Translations under genes and position numbers: made by a program
The notes under the pieces: model-generated
The model's database searches: none
What the model saw: the letters and a program-made list of their open reading frames with translations, nothing else
What the model was told of the DNA's origin: nothing
DNA from: Rachycentron canadum
Taxonomy: Eukaryota > Chordata > Actinopteri > Carangiformes > Rachycentridae
NCBI GenBank assembly: GCA_038496675.1
Contig: CM076656.1
Coordinates: 17,327,849 to 17,391,848, forward strand
DNA: 64,000 bases
Reading direction: 5' to 3'
Shown: piece by piece, positions 35,484 through 47,595 of the stretch
How the letters are laid out: the number at the start of each line of letters is the position of its first letter
Numbering within the stretch: the first letter of the stretch is position 1

Positions 35484-37400
35484 AGAAGTGACAGAATCAG
35501 AGTGGCCATTTTGTTTTATCATATCACAGTGGGCCACGTCTACAGTGAAACGGCTAATGAGATAATCAGATGAAGACAAAAACAGACAAATGAGGATCTG
35601 TAAGCAGGCTGAGACTTGTATGAACTGTCGATGGCACAATGAGAGTTGCAGTGTTTTGCGTGTATAATCTTGAGGGGACAACTGCCTTAATTCCCCACTG
35701 CTGCCTTTGACGATCCAGAAAGTATGCCGGCCTCTACTTCTGGTGCTGTTAAGCTGTTGGGTGTTCAGGCTTTTACTCCAGCCCAGTACAACTGAGTGAA
35801 GCATTGTATAACTTTGAAAATCCGCCACCAGTTCTGGGATGTAACGCAAACCTGTACTGTAGCTACTCAGGCCCAGAAAGAAATGATCAAGCCTAAACAC
35901 AGACCCTGTTTAAAAAAACAAAACAAAACAAAAAAAAAAAAAGAAAAAGAAAACAAGGTTCTTTGGCCTTAACGATGACATAATCCTGGCCTGCACTGTA
36001 CTGCACAATGAAGTGCTGTGTAAGAGTGTAACCAAGAAAGGTATTAGTGTTCATGTGTCACACAGGTCCACGGAGGACGGCACCACTGCGGGGTTTATTC
36101 AAAACACAACTATATCTACTGAAATGTTACTGGATGATGTGCTTTCAGAGATGATCTGAGTGTGGGTGTGCAGGCATGTGTGTATGTGTTTGTGGTAGTG
36201 TTTTCTATAATGGAGCCCCAGGGTCAGGTCCAGGCTTGCTGCTTTGTCACACCAGACTGCCTCACACACACACACAAATAGGGGGTGATCATGTTATATT
36301 ATAGGTACATTTTTAAAGATGATTTTAAAACAAAGATTGTCAACATACATCCATCCTCAGAGCTACATTGCTTTTTACATATCATGGAAAATGTAGAAGA
36401 TCCAGTTTGGATTTAGTCACACACACACAGATGCAGTCATAAAAGAAGCCCTGCAGCAGGATTTTTTTCTTTTTCCAATTACAAATGGCCAGTTCATCCA
36501 AGCTGCAGAGCTTCTCCCTCTCTGCCTTTTGAAACCCAGTGATGCCTGTGTTGATGACAGCCTCCTACAGTAGAAACATGATCTCGCCTTTCCCTCGTCC
36601 CATCTAATCAGATTTGTGAGGTGAAGAAGCAAGGTTACTTTATTTTACGAGTCATAAAATGAGTCTGCCCACAGTTGCTGCGAGAGGACAAACAACAGCT
36701 ATAATACGTCTTCACTCAGTCAGTTTTTGATGCTGAAGAACAGAGATTGTAGTGAAAGAGCATTGAAAGATTGATTCACCGTAGTTTCTGACTTACCTCT
36801 TGTCTGTATTTAGTCATTGGGGATGTTATGTGTCCTTGTTTTGAAATATCTGTCTGTGAGTTTCTGCCTAAACAATAGGTGGTATTAGGAGTTAGAATTA
36901 TATATTATAATAGGAGGTCAAAGATTTTGCTTGGGAGTTATTACACCTTTGAAAGACTACAATTGAATGTGCAGTTTGAAAGACCCTACTGCCATGCTAG
37001 CAGCTGCACCTTAGCACAGTATTGCTTTGAGCTAAATGCTAATGCCGATATGCTAACATGCTCAAAAATGACTGAGCATTGAGTTTTTACATGGTGATGT
37101 TTTGCAGCGACAATGATTGTTATAGCAGGAGTGATGTCATGCCGATTGACACTAAACACAAAGTACAGCAGAGGTAGATGATTTTTGCAGGTATTTGGTT
37201 GTTAAGTACTGGAAAAATTTGAATTTTAGACATGATAATGGTGCTACACGAAAAATTACTAGTTCATCCAGACATGGCACAAGACTAAAAACTAACAAAC
37301 ACCTTGCATGATACTTTAACAGTTTTCATAAGGACTGTTTCTTCAGTAGAAAGTATTGAATTCTATTTGTCATTTCTGTGAATAGCAAATAAAATTAAAC
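35484..37400 (+). other. fam78b: Probable fam78 3' UTR
   Basis: The stretch follows the fam78 stop codon. It has an A-rich tract at about 35910-35955 and ends near an AATAAA at 37388-37393. The length is inferred from that hexamer alone. It includes part of a dispersed repeat, so an earlier end is possible. Confidence 0.35.
36985..37280 (+). repeat. Copy of a dispersed teleost repeat (copy B)
   Basis: Blocks 'catgctagcagctgcacctt', 'tgctttgagctaaatgctaa', 'gctaacatgctc', 'actaaacacaaagtacagc' and 'tttgcaggtatttggtt' follow the order of the repeat also present at 25855-26200. Confidence 0.65.
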
Positions 37401-37956
37401 ACATTGATTTTTAAACGTAATCTGTCAGTGCTCTGAGCACCACAGATGTCTTTGTAGTCATGTTCTATGTTTTGGACTGGAGGCAGAAATCTCAAACAGA
37501 TATTTCAAAAACTGCCAAAATAAAAGCAGAACTATCCACATACATTGCTAGGTACAAGTGATAATTTTTTTTTTGTTTGTTTGTTTTTTTTAAACGTTTG
37601 GTGGAGTATTTGGTTGACACTATTTAGTCTCTTGTGCCATTATGACCTTTTATAAAATGTGTTTATATGATGACTTTTGACTGAAAATGAAAACCGGGGG
37701 GCAGCTTACAGAATAAGAACATCTCGCACTTGAGCTGAATCCGAGTAAAATGTTGCTTCCTGTTTTCTCAAGCAGGTCTATGTGCTGTGTTTCTGTTCGT
37801 ACTCACTCAGCGAACAGTGGGCCAGTAAAACAGGTCAGGCTGAACTGCTAAGCTGGTCCAGGTGAGACAGAGATGAAGAGAGATGGAGGATGTAACCACG
37901 TTATTTTACCCGTGCTGCTCATTATTCTTGGTGCAAACCGAACAAGCCTTCACTCA

Positions 37957-38007
<51 letters not shown>

Positions 38008-39950
38008 CATCTAGAACCACTGTAGAGCCACGATCACCGGGAGGACTGTTCTGCCTGTGTTTTGCGAGCCCTGCATACACTCATCATGGACAGTGGATAT
38101 TTTAACATGCCTATTGTAGCCATGACACAGGAGCAGTGTGTGAGACAAACAGCATGCGAGAGCCCACACTGACAATCAAGGGAAACATCTAGAGCAGCAC
38201 TTTTAACTGCATGGAGAAACTAAGAAGGCGATCTGTGAATTTGTTCGGGGAATTGAGGCTTTTATAGGGTGAAACAGAGACTCTTTTTTTTTTCACAAGT
38301 TGCCCCTGATTAAAGTAAAGTGTTAAAGAATATACATTTATACTTGACCATGAGGTCGCACAGATGTCTGTGTACATCAGGGCCTCAAGTGTCTTTTACA
38401 GTAACAGATGTGCCTGAGGACTCGGTGGAGCAGTGTATGGCCCTTCACGAGGAGCTCAGCTCATTAATTCCTACTTGTTCCGCTGATTGACTGGCGTTCA
38501 ATGCAGTGATTGTTTAAAGGCAACTGGGTGATGGTGGTTTACAGTGTTATAATATGAAGAACACGAAACTCTGCTGTGTTACAGTCCTTTCTCTCAGACT
38601 GTCTGGCTTTTGCATGCAGTGTTTTTAACCTCATTAAAACAAATGCCAAATATATCAAAGTATGAATTTATTCTTGTCTTCTAGTTCTTAGGCAACATGC
38701 AAAGCACATGACAGGCTACAGGGGTGATTATAACATTATAGTGCATTCTAGTCAGTGTAAAATAGAAATACGTGGGTTGTGTAATAGAAAAGACCAGGAA
38801 GAAGACACAATAACATAATAACACATTCAAAGAAGTTAAAGGAAACATTTTTCTTTTATAAAAGATTCACATGTTGATAATTAAAATAATAAAGTTAATA
38901 ATTATACCCGCTTTATCCCAAGAAAAAAAAAAGTTCCAGAGGAAAAGCACCAGCCAAAGTACAGTCAACAGTTACCCTCTATGCAAATAATGCCTCACAA
39001 AAGTGTGATGTAATCAGTATCAATAATTCAGTCAGTTCAGACTTAGCTGGACCACATTTAGTAATATTTTGATAAATTTTACTTTGAATCAACAGACAAT
39101 GTTGTTGCACAAGCACAGGACATTAGGAAGTGGATGTTGATAATCAGTGGCTTTGAAAAGTCATGTAAACCTAAGCCTGATTAATGAATTAATAAATTAA
39201 CAGACAATTTTGTTTGTAGGTTACAATTCAAATGGTGCTATTATTTACACCTTAGGTTAACATCATTTTTAGTTGTACAAAATTACCATAGAATCAAACT
39301 TACCTTTTCATTTCAAAAATCTGAATCTTAGATGTTACAGCCTAGAACAGCATTTCCAAAGTGTCAGATTAATTTATTCCTGCAGCATTTTATTCATACA
39401 CCCAGATTAAAGGCAGACCAGATTGATCTGTATACATTATCAAAGATGTCCCAGTGACTATATGTTGCCTGGCAACAAAAAACGTTTCCAAAAATAGCTG
39501 AACAAAATGCAACACAAGACCCATAATTGAGATAACAACACTAGTTCTGGTGACTTCAACTACCATAGACTAAAGGCTCTTGTAATATTGATGAGTTTTT
39601 GCTCCAAGTTGTGTCTCCCAGGTAGACGGAGCCGTTCTCTGTAGCAGAGCCCTAACCCCAAACATGGCCCCTATGCTAACTTTGACCATTTGAAACCTAG
39701 ACCATGTGACTACCAGGGCTTGTTGCAGTTTTGAAATAAACAAGCAGTTTTGAAATAAAAAAAAAAAAGGGAAGGCTCCTTTCAGGGCAAAAAAAAAAAA
39801 ACCCTGAATGTGCTTTCAGAGGCCCAAAGTGGGACAATTTAAGACTGTCAAAGCTGTGAATACTGCAACTGTGGTGAACAAGCCAACAGTTTGGGCTGAA
39901 GTCACACTACATCTGAAAAATATGTTATTGAAGAAAGTTGCCTCTTAAAT
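37401..39950. other. Intergenic DNA between convergent fam78 and slc35a3
   Basis: No gene is seen. It includes a (CA)n tract of about 23 units at 37959-38005 and A runs near 39756-39801. The rest is AT-rich, unremarkable sequence. Confidence 0.55.
37959..38005. repeat. (CA)n microsatellite
   Basis: About 23 pure CA units in intergenic DNA. Confidence 0.95.
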
Positions 39951-39952
39951 CC

Positions 39953-39958
39953 TTTATT
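39953..39958 (-). terminator. slc35a3: Candidate polyadenylation signal of slc35a3
   Basis: The minus strand reads AATAAA about 425 bases past the slc35a3 stop codon, which would give a 3' UTR of ordinary size. Confidence 0.45.
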
Positions 39959-40381
39959 GTATAGGAGTCATTGACATGGCAGTAACAGCGACTGGCAGTC
40001 AAACAAATTCTTAATGCACACAATCAATCGGTCCCGTTCAGAATATCTCCTCAGCTTCAGATTATCTGTACAGCGGTAATTATAGGAAGAATGAAAAACA
40101 CACAATCCTGTTTTGCCAGTCTTCTTTTCTGACCGGTTACTCTTCCCAGCTGAGGCACTTTTGGTGTTTGAAACCTATCACAGCATTGTGCTTGCTTTCA
40201 CTTTTTTTCTCTCCTCTGTTCCCAAACTGCTTACCTCCTCACTTCCTCTACTCCTCTGCTCCTCCTTTTAACGATGAAAATATATGATAAAGACCTTTCC
40301 CCTCTTTTCATCCCTGTCCTCTTTTCCCTTCCTCGTCTTGGTGCGTCCCCTGCTGCTGCCGTAGTGTAAGCCGTGAGTGTC

Positions 40382-43300
40382 CTACGCCCTGCTGGGGTTG
40401 GGGGACTGCTTGCCTTCATAGCCGTACAGAAAAGTGGCCACGATGACCAAAATGGCCCCCAGGAAGAACACGCTGCAAACAAGAGAGGATAACACTGTCG
40501 GTCCCAGAAATTTGTAATTGTGAGAAAGAAAAACACAGAAGAAAAATCGATACAGGAGAGACGGAGGGAAAGATAGTGACTATTTTCTTTACCCAGTGGG
40601 GTCGAAGTCCTGCAGCCAGAAGTAGGATATAAGAGTTGACAGGATGATGGAGAGCGATGTAGCAAAGCCCTTGAGGATGTTGTCTGCATACTTGATGACC
40701 GCTGCTATGACCAGACCACCCAGCGCCTGGAAAAACAACAAACACACGGACACAGATGGACAAAGGCATGACCTGTACGGGCCGAGGGGGACTCTGAGCC
40801 ACCAAATGAAATAGTCCATTACCCCAGAGGCTTGATAATATGTTTTACACTTCTGGTGGGAATCGCTGTCAGTGGAGTGAGAAGTACCTGCAGCGCTACA
40901 ACAGTCCAGGTGATTGCGTTGTAACCCTGGAACATCCCCGACTCCTTCACCCGCTCCCCATCGTAGGCCAGCATCCCGAACAGGCCAAACACAAGGCCAA
41001 ACATCCCTGGAAACACACACATAAAGGAAGTAAATGGGTGAGCTCAAGGCTAAATTTAATCAGCAATCCTATAAAACAGGAGAAATGTGATGATTTCAAC
41101 AGTTAAATTATTACTAAAATTACAAAATTCTTGCTTCTTTTCCATTTTGCTGCATCTCTTTTACAACTACTAACAAAAACAACAATATTTAACGCAGGTG
41201 AAAAAGCTCCAAGCTCACACCAGGAATCACTAGAGACCTCGCACACGCCTTACACGTTCCAGGGTAAAAATAAACAGGACGGGAACATTCATCTTTACAG
41301 GAATGTATTGGAGGCAAAAAGCCCAGCTGGCTCTCTGCAAAGGGAGGAAAGGAAACTGTACACAAGAGCTCACTTCAGAAACATGACAGACCTGCTTTAA
41401 CCGGGTATCAGGAAATGGTTGTGGAGAATTTTAAACTTCTGTTTACTGTTCAGTCCCAGTTTACCGTACAAGACTAAACAGTGCAGACAGTTGACCGGCT
41501 GCTTAATACTAACCTAGCTGGATGTTTCGGACCCAGACGCTCTGCTTGCTCTCCTTCAGGATCTTCTCGAAGTAGACACCTGCGAAGCCGCTGGAACAGC
41601 ACGCCACCAGAACCGCCGTCACACCTACAAACTGGGATCCTGCAGACAGGGCCTCCTTCTCTGGGGCTGCAGATTCAGAGGGCCACTACAGGCACAGGAG
41701 AAGCGACCTTGTTTATTATCGAGCTTGAGCTTAAAATACGGCTACACAATTAATCAAGATATAATCAAAATTGCATTATGAAAAAAAAAAAAAAAAAAAA
41801 AATCAAAGGAACTGCTATTTTTTGGATAAAGATATAGAATGTGTCAAATGATTTCTGTGCATTGTTGTTGTTGCGGTGCTACTAAGATGATCATGATTTC
41901 TAAATTTTTAATTTTTTTCAGTGAAAATGAAATGCACTCAAATTACATATCACAATTTCTATCAAAACAATTTTGATATGGTTTTTCTTTTTTGCATATT
42001 GTGCAGTCTTGAAAGTTTGTAGATAGAGTTTGGAAATAAAGAAAAATAAAGGACCATTATAACATATAGTGTTTCAATAACTGATCAAAGTGATGGCTTC
42101 CCAAGACACAGTGTAACAAACCTGCTGAAAAGGAACAACTCATGCTGCTTTCCCATACTGCCATTAGCTAAGCTAAGCTAACTTTCTACAGCTCAAGTGA
42201 CAAACAGTTGCATATAAATATTCTTAGTGAACAGTATTTCTTAGTATTCAAGTGAATAACTATATGTTTGGTGCAAATGGAGGCAAGACTATAAACGACT
42301 GGTGTGTCATTTGGAGATGCACAACTTGAGGGCATTAACTGTCAAAAGAAGCAATTTCTTTCCTAAAAGATGCCAATGAAATGTGATCTTAACCATACTA
42401 TGATTTATCTCTAAATCTCTCTCCCCCTTTGTGATGCTGGGAACCTGAAATTCATACAAAGGTGCCATCACAAGTTTGCCGAGTTGTAAAAATGCTGCAG
42501 AGTGTTAGTGCACGGAGTGCTGCAGTAAGCAAGAAAATGGGTATTAATAAAAGAAAAATGTTGATCTCTGGTTGTGCAGAGTAAGAAGTATATTGTAAGT
42601 ATTGCACTTTGTTCATTTGGATTATATATATATATATTTATTTATGGGACAAAACACTGAAGTGGTTGAGAACAACAGAGATAAAATCCTGTGGGATATC
42701 AAGGTCCAGACTGACCAGCAGCTGCTGCCCGACCATCCAGACATCATGGTGGTTCACGGGGAGCAGATAGCTGAGAGTAACAGCACAAAGAAGGGAACGA
42801 TTCCTAAAGTGCTAATGGGAGCACAAACTGGGAGAGAGGCCCCAGCAAGGTTCAGGTACAACAGCTAAGAACCCTTTAAGCTCCCGTGCTTCTGGCAGAG
42901 GACCCGATATTAAGGATGACGCACACCTCCACCCCACATTGAGGCGAGAGGGAGGTGCAACAGTCCCTGATGGGTGAGAACCAACACCACAAACCTTGAA
43001 GAAAAGTGAAAATGAGATGCTGTATTATTGCAAAACTGGCCAATTATCTCTTAGCTGATCCTCGCTGTCTCTTAAGCTGTGTGTTTGTAGATGTTGCTGT
43101 TTGCAAACAGAAAACTGTTGCTATGGCTGTGTGGTCATATCTTATTTCATGTGACGATCTCTTGACGGAGCCTCCGGGACGTGTCACACATTAACACATA
43201 GTCCTATTTCCACACTCAGCCTGGTCACGCTGACAGTAGGAAGGGAGTGAGTATTTCTACCTGGTTGATCATGTGACTTTATGAGCGTGGAGCTTCATCT

Positions 43301-46300
43301 TCTCCTTCTCCTCCTCCTCAAAGCATTAAAATCACCTCCGGCATGAAACCGACCCACTGGAACCTTTTTGTTTTGCCAAGGAGGAGGAGGTGATTTCACA
43401 ACTGTCACAACCACGTCACTCATAACCACTGACAGTCAATATTTATTCAGTGTCCTTGTTCTTGGCCTCATTTTTTTTCTTTTATTTAACAAGGTAACTC
43501 CCACTGTGAGTTTTTCTGCCCACAAGCAGAAGTGTGAGATTTCTGTACCAATAATTTTAGATTTCTTCTTCTTCTACTTCTTCCTGTCTTCAACAACTTC
43601 AGTAAACCTTTCTCCATCAGGCACTAGGGCAGACGTAATTCAGAGAAGGCAACACGCATGAATTAAATTTCTCATTTTCTTTTTTGTTCCATTACAACAG
43701 CATTAACCTGCCAAACCTGATCCACAGTCCTCAAGAGGTGAATGTGTGGAGCCTCTCCAGTCAGGCTGAACTCTGTACTGAGTCATAGATGTGTCCACAA
43801 CTAGAGATGACTAATTAATTAAAGCAAAAAGTTTCTTTCTTCCTAGATTTGAAGGCACCAACACAGATGAAGTTCAGTTTGATTCTGGACTCACAGTTGT
43901 GGCTTAATTTGATACTAAAATAAAAAGCAATGAGTCCAAAGTTATGCAAGTTAATTCACTTGAATGAGAGTCTTCTTTATCCAGAGTTTTTCTGTCCATG
44001 CTGCTCCTTAATGTGACTCATTCAAGTGATGTTTCCCAACAAATACGTCTTGGTTATCTGATCCACATTTACTAAACTAAAGGAAAAGCCGACCTCCCAG
44101 GAGTGCAAGTACGTGAAAATGATAAACACTGAAGCATCTTCCCACAGAAACAGTCAATATTACACAAATATGAAGTAATGTGTCATCTGTGATTCATTCT
44201 CATCTTTGGAGTATAAAATAAAAGGCCTTTATTTCGTAATGATGATGAATTCATATTTCAGATTGAGCCACATTCAGATTGAGACATGTTATTGTGTGAA
44301 GAAAAGCAGCCTGATTAAAGATTTGCATAACATCTGACTTTTTTTTGACAATTCAAACCAATCTTGAAGGGAAAATGTTTTGGTGGTTAAAGTTTGGATA
44401 TGTGGCAGGTAGACTTATTTTTTCTCTTTTAGATGGTGCATGGACGTCTGCAAAGTCACTTCAAGGCCCAACAGGTTTTAACTTGACTATCATCCTAGTT
44501 TTATCATCAGTAAAGACAAGTAACTTAGAGCCATGTTATTATTCTGCATTGTATCACCCTCAGGCAAAATTTATCCATTTACTTTACACGGACTGTTGCT
44601 CAGATTATTAGTGGAATAAAGCAGCTGCTCATAAAATCCCTCAGATGTTTCTATGTGACTACCATTTTCCCTCAAGGGGAGCTGCATAGAAGATATTCTG
44701 CAGCTTGTTTCTGAGATTGTGCAAACATTTTAATTCCTACAAACTGTTAAGAGACTTGAAGCTGACCTGCACAAGAGCCACTCCAGCCATAAGAATCAAT
44801 AAAGAGAGCCACTGGTAGACGCCCAGCCTGCGGCCCAGCATGGACACCGAGAACAGAGCTGTGGTCAGGATCTTCAGCTGGTACGTCACCTGATGGAGAC
44901 AAAACAAAGCTGAAAATAATCCATGAATAACAACCAAGAGATGAAAGGCTCAGAAAACTCCTGTGCGCCATGAGACATTTTCTGCCACATGGCCTGTGAA
45001 CCCAAGCCGCCCTCTGCTGTACCTGGTATGTGGCCGCATCCAGGTTGGACAGAGCGACGTACAGCAGGTTGTTCTGCAGGGTGTAGATCCCTGAGGGGAT
45101 CGCCAGCTTCAGCGTTTCCATGGGTTTGTGGGCAATTTCCTGACGCAGGACGCTGTTCAGAGCTCGCATGCTATAACCTGAGGAGTGAAAAAGAACAAGT
45201 CAGACCACTCGACATCTTTGAAAGTTAAGTTTAATTATTAAGTCTAAGGCAGGATGTAAGAAATTTGACTTTTGCTTACTTTTTAACAGTCTGCCTGAGA
45301 GCAGAGGTGACAGAGCAGTGTGGTGTTCATTAAGCTTCACTTAGTTTTTTGATATCCTTGTTGACAAACTTTCATGAAGCAGGTTTATCTGATTATCTAA
45401 TAACTAGCTCAGTAAATCTGCTTTCTTTATCAGATACACAGCAGAGCAGATGTATTTCTGAAGGTAACCCTTGTGAATTCATCTATCCAGTTTCTTTTTT
45501 GTCCCACTACAACAGCATCAACCTGCCAAACCAGATCCACATTCCTTAATAGGTGAATGTGTGGAGCCTCTCCAGTCAGGCTGAACCTCAGGAAACCAGA
45601 CTGAAAATGGTTTATCCTGCATTTTATTTGAGACATACATCTTGTACGGCTACAACCTTCTCCAAGTAAAAAATTTGTTTAGTGAAACTGTATATTTACA
45701 AAAAAAAAAAAAAGTTTCATCACCTTTACCCTTGTTATCAGTGCGTTATTGATGTTAACTTGCGTTTTTTTAATATCTATAATATATACATGTAAGTTAT
45801 GTCAGTCCATTGCCAGAAAACGAAACAATAATTAGGATTATTTGCTAATAATTTCAGTCACCTATCGAGCAAAAAGACAAGCTGGCAGTGTCATATTTTC
45901 TCTTTCGATCAATCATAGTTTATATATACAGTCAAGCCCGAAATTATTCATAACCCTGGCAAATTTTGACTTAGTTACTTTTACTCAACCAGCAAGTTTT
46001 CTCTCGATTGGAAATGACACAGGCGTCTCCCAGAAGATAAGATGATGTACAAGAGGCATCATTGTGTAAAAAATTTCAGCTTTTATTTACATTTGAACAA
46101 AAAGTGGCACATCAAAGTATTCATACCTTTCTCAATAATCAATAGAAAAACCTTTAATGGCTATTACAGCAATCAAACGCTTCCTATAATTGCTGACCTG
46201 CTTTTTGCCCATTCATCTTTAGCGATGAGCTCCAACTCTTTCAGGTTGGAGGGTCTCCTTAGGAGAAAGCACTAGGTTCCCACCACCATGTTTGACAGTG

Positions 46301-47595
46301 GGGATGGTGTTCTTAGGGTTGGAGGCTTCTCCTTTTTTACCCCAAATGAAGGATACATCATTGTGGCCAAACAATTTTTGTTTCATCTGACCATAAAAAA
46401 GAAGACCAGAAGTCGTCTTCTTTGTCCAGATGAGCATTTGCAAAGGCCAAGCTGGCTTTTGTGTGCCTTATCTGGAGAAGTGGCGTCCTCCTTGGTCTGT
46501 GTCCGTGGAACCTAGCAGTGTGCAGTGTCCGTTGGACTGTCTGCCTTGAAACGTTGCCACCAGCAGAGCCCAGATTCACCAGGATGGCCTTGGTGGTGAT
46601 CCTTGGATTCTTTTTCACCTCTCTCACTGTCCTCCTGAGCAGCACAAGTGTCACTTTTGGCTTCTGACCACGTCCTCTGAGATTTTCCACAGTGCAGAAC
46701 ATCTTGTATGTTTCAATAATACTTTGCACTGTAGCCACTGGAACTTGAAAACATTTAGATATGGCCTTATAGCCCTTTCCTGACTTGTGAGCAGCCACAA
46801 TGCACAGCCGCAGGTCCTCAGTGACCTCCTTTGTCTTAGCCATGGCCGTCCACAAACCACCTGCAGAGATCTGCTGTTGTTCACCTGCTGAGTTGATTAA
46901 AACAGCTCTTCCCAATGAATCAGGGTAATTAGGATGTTTAGAACAGCTTGGACTATTTGAATGGTACAGACCTTTCCAGATTTTCCCACAGACTGTGACA
47001 GTTTGCAAAGGGTATGAATAATTTTGGACGTGCCACTTTTTGTTCAAATGTAAATAAAAGCTGAGAAATTATTTTTTACACAATGATGCCTCTTGTACAT
47101 CATCTTATCTTCTGGAAGATGCCTGTGTCATTTCCAATCAAGAAAAAACTTGCTGGTTGAGTAAAAATAACTGAGTCAAAATTTGCCAGGGGTGTGAATT
47201 ATTTCAGTCTTGACTGTATATTCTACTGTAATATAAATCATGATTATGATGTATAGTATTGGACTGTAGCTTAGACACACACTAGCAATTATTTTTTTTC
47301 TAACATTTTAATAAACCTGACAATTAAATTTATAAGTAAAAAAAAAAAGGATAAGATATGAGATATTATAAATAATGAAAACAGTGGTAGTGGCTGTGCA
47401 CTCACTGTGCTCCTTGAAGACGAGCAGCACACAGGTGAGGATCTTCATGACCTCGGCCACCACCACAGCTGAGGAGGCCAGATACCGCGGGCCGTCGGCC
47501 TGCAGGGTGCGGGAGTACCGCATGGTGAGCACCAGGGAGGTGGTCTGGAAAACCAGCACCCCCAGAGAGAGGTACTTCAGCCGGGACGAAGCCAT
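40382..47595 (-). CDS. slc35a3: UDP-N-acetylglucosamine transporter SLC35A3, 7 coding exons
   Basis: SLC35A3 is a Golgi nucleotide-sugar antiporter with about ten membrane helices that brings UDP-GlcNAc into the lumen for N-glycan branching and other GlcNAc transfer. Exons: 47406-47595, 45023-45177, 44767-44889, 41514-41685, 40888-41006, 40593-40726, 40382-40472; 984 bases, 327 residues (human 325). Diagnostic blocks: LKYLSLGVLVFQTTSLVLT, MRYSRTL, GPRYLASSAVVVAEV; PMETLKLAIPSGIYTLQNNL, NLDAATYQVTYQLKILTTA; SSGFAGVYFEKILKESKQS, VWVRNIQL; FQGYNAITW; ADNILKGFATSLSIILST, LISYFWLQDF; FFLGAILVIVATFLYGY. These fit SLC35A3 rather than the UDP-galactose carrier SLC35A2. Intron 1 holds a Tc1-type element and introns 1 and 3 share a duplicated block. 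No splice site or key block is damaged. Teleosts can have two copies (a/b); which this is cannot be told. Confidence 0.94.
41779..41801. repeat. Poly(A) run in slc35a3 intron 3
   Basis: About 23 A bases on the plus strand, shortly upstream (in plus coordinates downstream) of slc35a3 exon 4. Confidence 0.75.
42645..42965 (+). mobile_element. 3' end of a non-LTR retrotransposon in slc35a3 intron 3
   Basis: On plus, a frame reads ENNRDKILWDIKVQTDQQ then PDHPDIMVVHGEQ. This resembles the C-terminal part of fish non-LTR retrotransposon ORFs, where 'KILWDFxIQTDxxxxxxxPDIVVxD' forms part of a nuclease-like domain. Downstream noncoding text 'agctcccgtgcttctggcag' and 'aggacccgatattaaggatg' fits the 3' tail of such elements. 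The frame is short and interrupted, so it is a dead, truncated copy. The exact clade is not assigned. Confidence 0.5.
43600..43770. repeat. Direct repeat copy 1 in slc35a3 intron 3
   Basis: This block aligns by eye with 45410-45590 in the same orientation. Shared stretches include 'aacctgccaaacc', 'gatccaca' and 'aggtgaatgtgtggagcctc' followed by 'tccagtcaggctgaac'. The tail half is about 85-90 percent alike; the front half is more diverged. Confidence 0.75.
45410..45590. repeat. Direct repeat copy 2 in slc35a3 intron 1
   Basis: This is the partner of the block at 43600-43770. It lies about 1.8 kb away across two coding exons (44767-44889 and 45023-45177). It could be a local duplication or two copies of an unrecognised dispersed repeat. 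Confidence 0.75.
45929..47216 (-). mobile_element. Tc1-type transposon with long IR/DR ends, 1288 bp, decayed
   Basis: The element is flanked by TA on both sides (45927-45928 and 47217-47218), the expected target duplication. Its ends start CAGTCAAG, and the right end is the reverse complement. Inverted repeats are about 200 bases (left about 45929-46130, right about 47010-47216) and closely alike. Each has an outer and an inner related block ending 'ATTCATACC'-like, which is the IR/DR layout of fish Tc1 elements. The inside holds a broken transposase on the minus strand. The element sits in slc35a3 intron 1, in the same direction as that gene. Confidence 0.9.
46219..46843 (-). pseudogene. 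Broken Tc1-type transposase
   Basis: From a start at 46843 the frame reads about 161 codons: MAKTKEVTEDLRLCIVAAHK opens a paired-like DNA-binding region (GYKAISKCFQVPVATVQ), followed by a linker with a basic GRGQKPK (a GRPR-type hook) and then the first catalytic aspartate in LWSDETKI. It stops at 46358. A frame shift there continues as GHNDVSFIWGKK and VKHGGG, after which a deletion jumps to the C-terminal piece (LKELELIAKDEWAKS) near 46219-46260. The central region with the second Asp and the Glu of the DDE triad is missing, so no active enzyme can be made. Intact relatives are about 340 residues. Confidence 0.85.

Noticed and set aside
35172..35900. A 242-codon frame on minus opposite fam78 exon 2
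   Set aside because: Its overlap with exon 2 is the shadow of the conserved fam78 codons; the rest crosses the 3' UTR and matches nothing.
40840..41106. Plus-strand frame over slc35a3 exon 5
   Set aside because: It is the antisense shadow of the coding exon.
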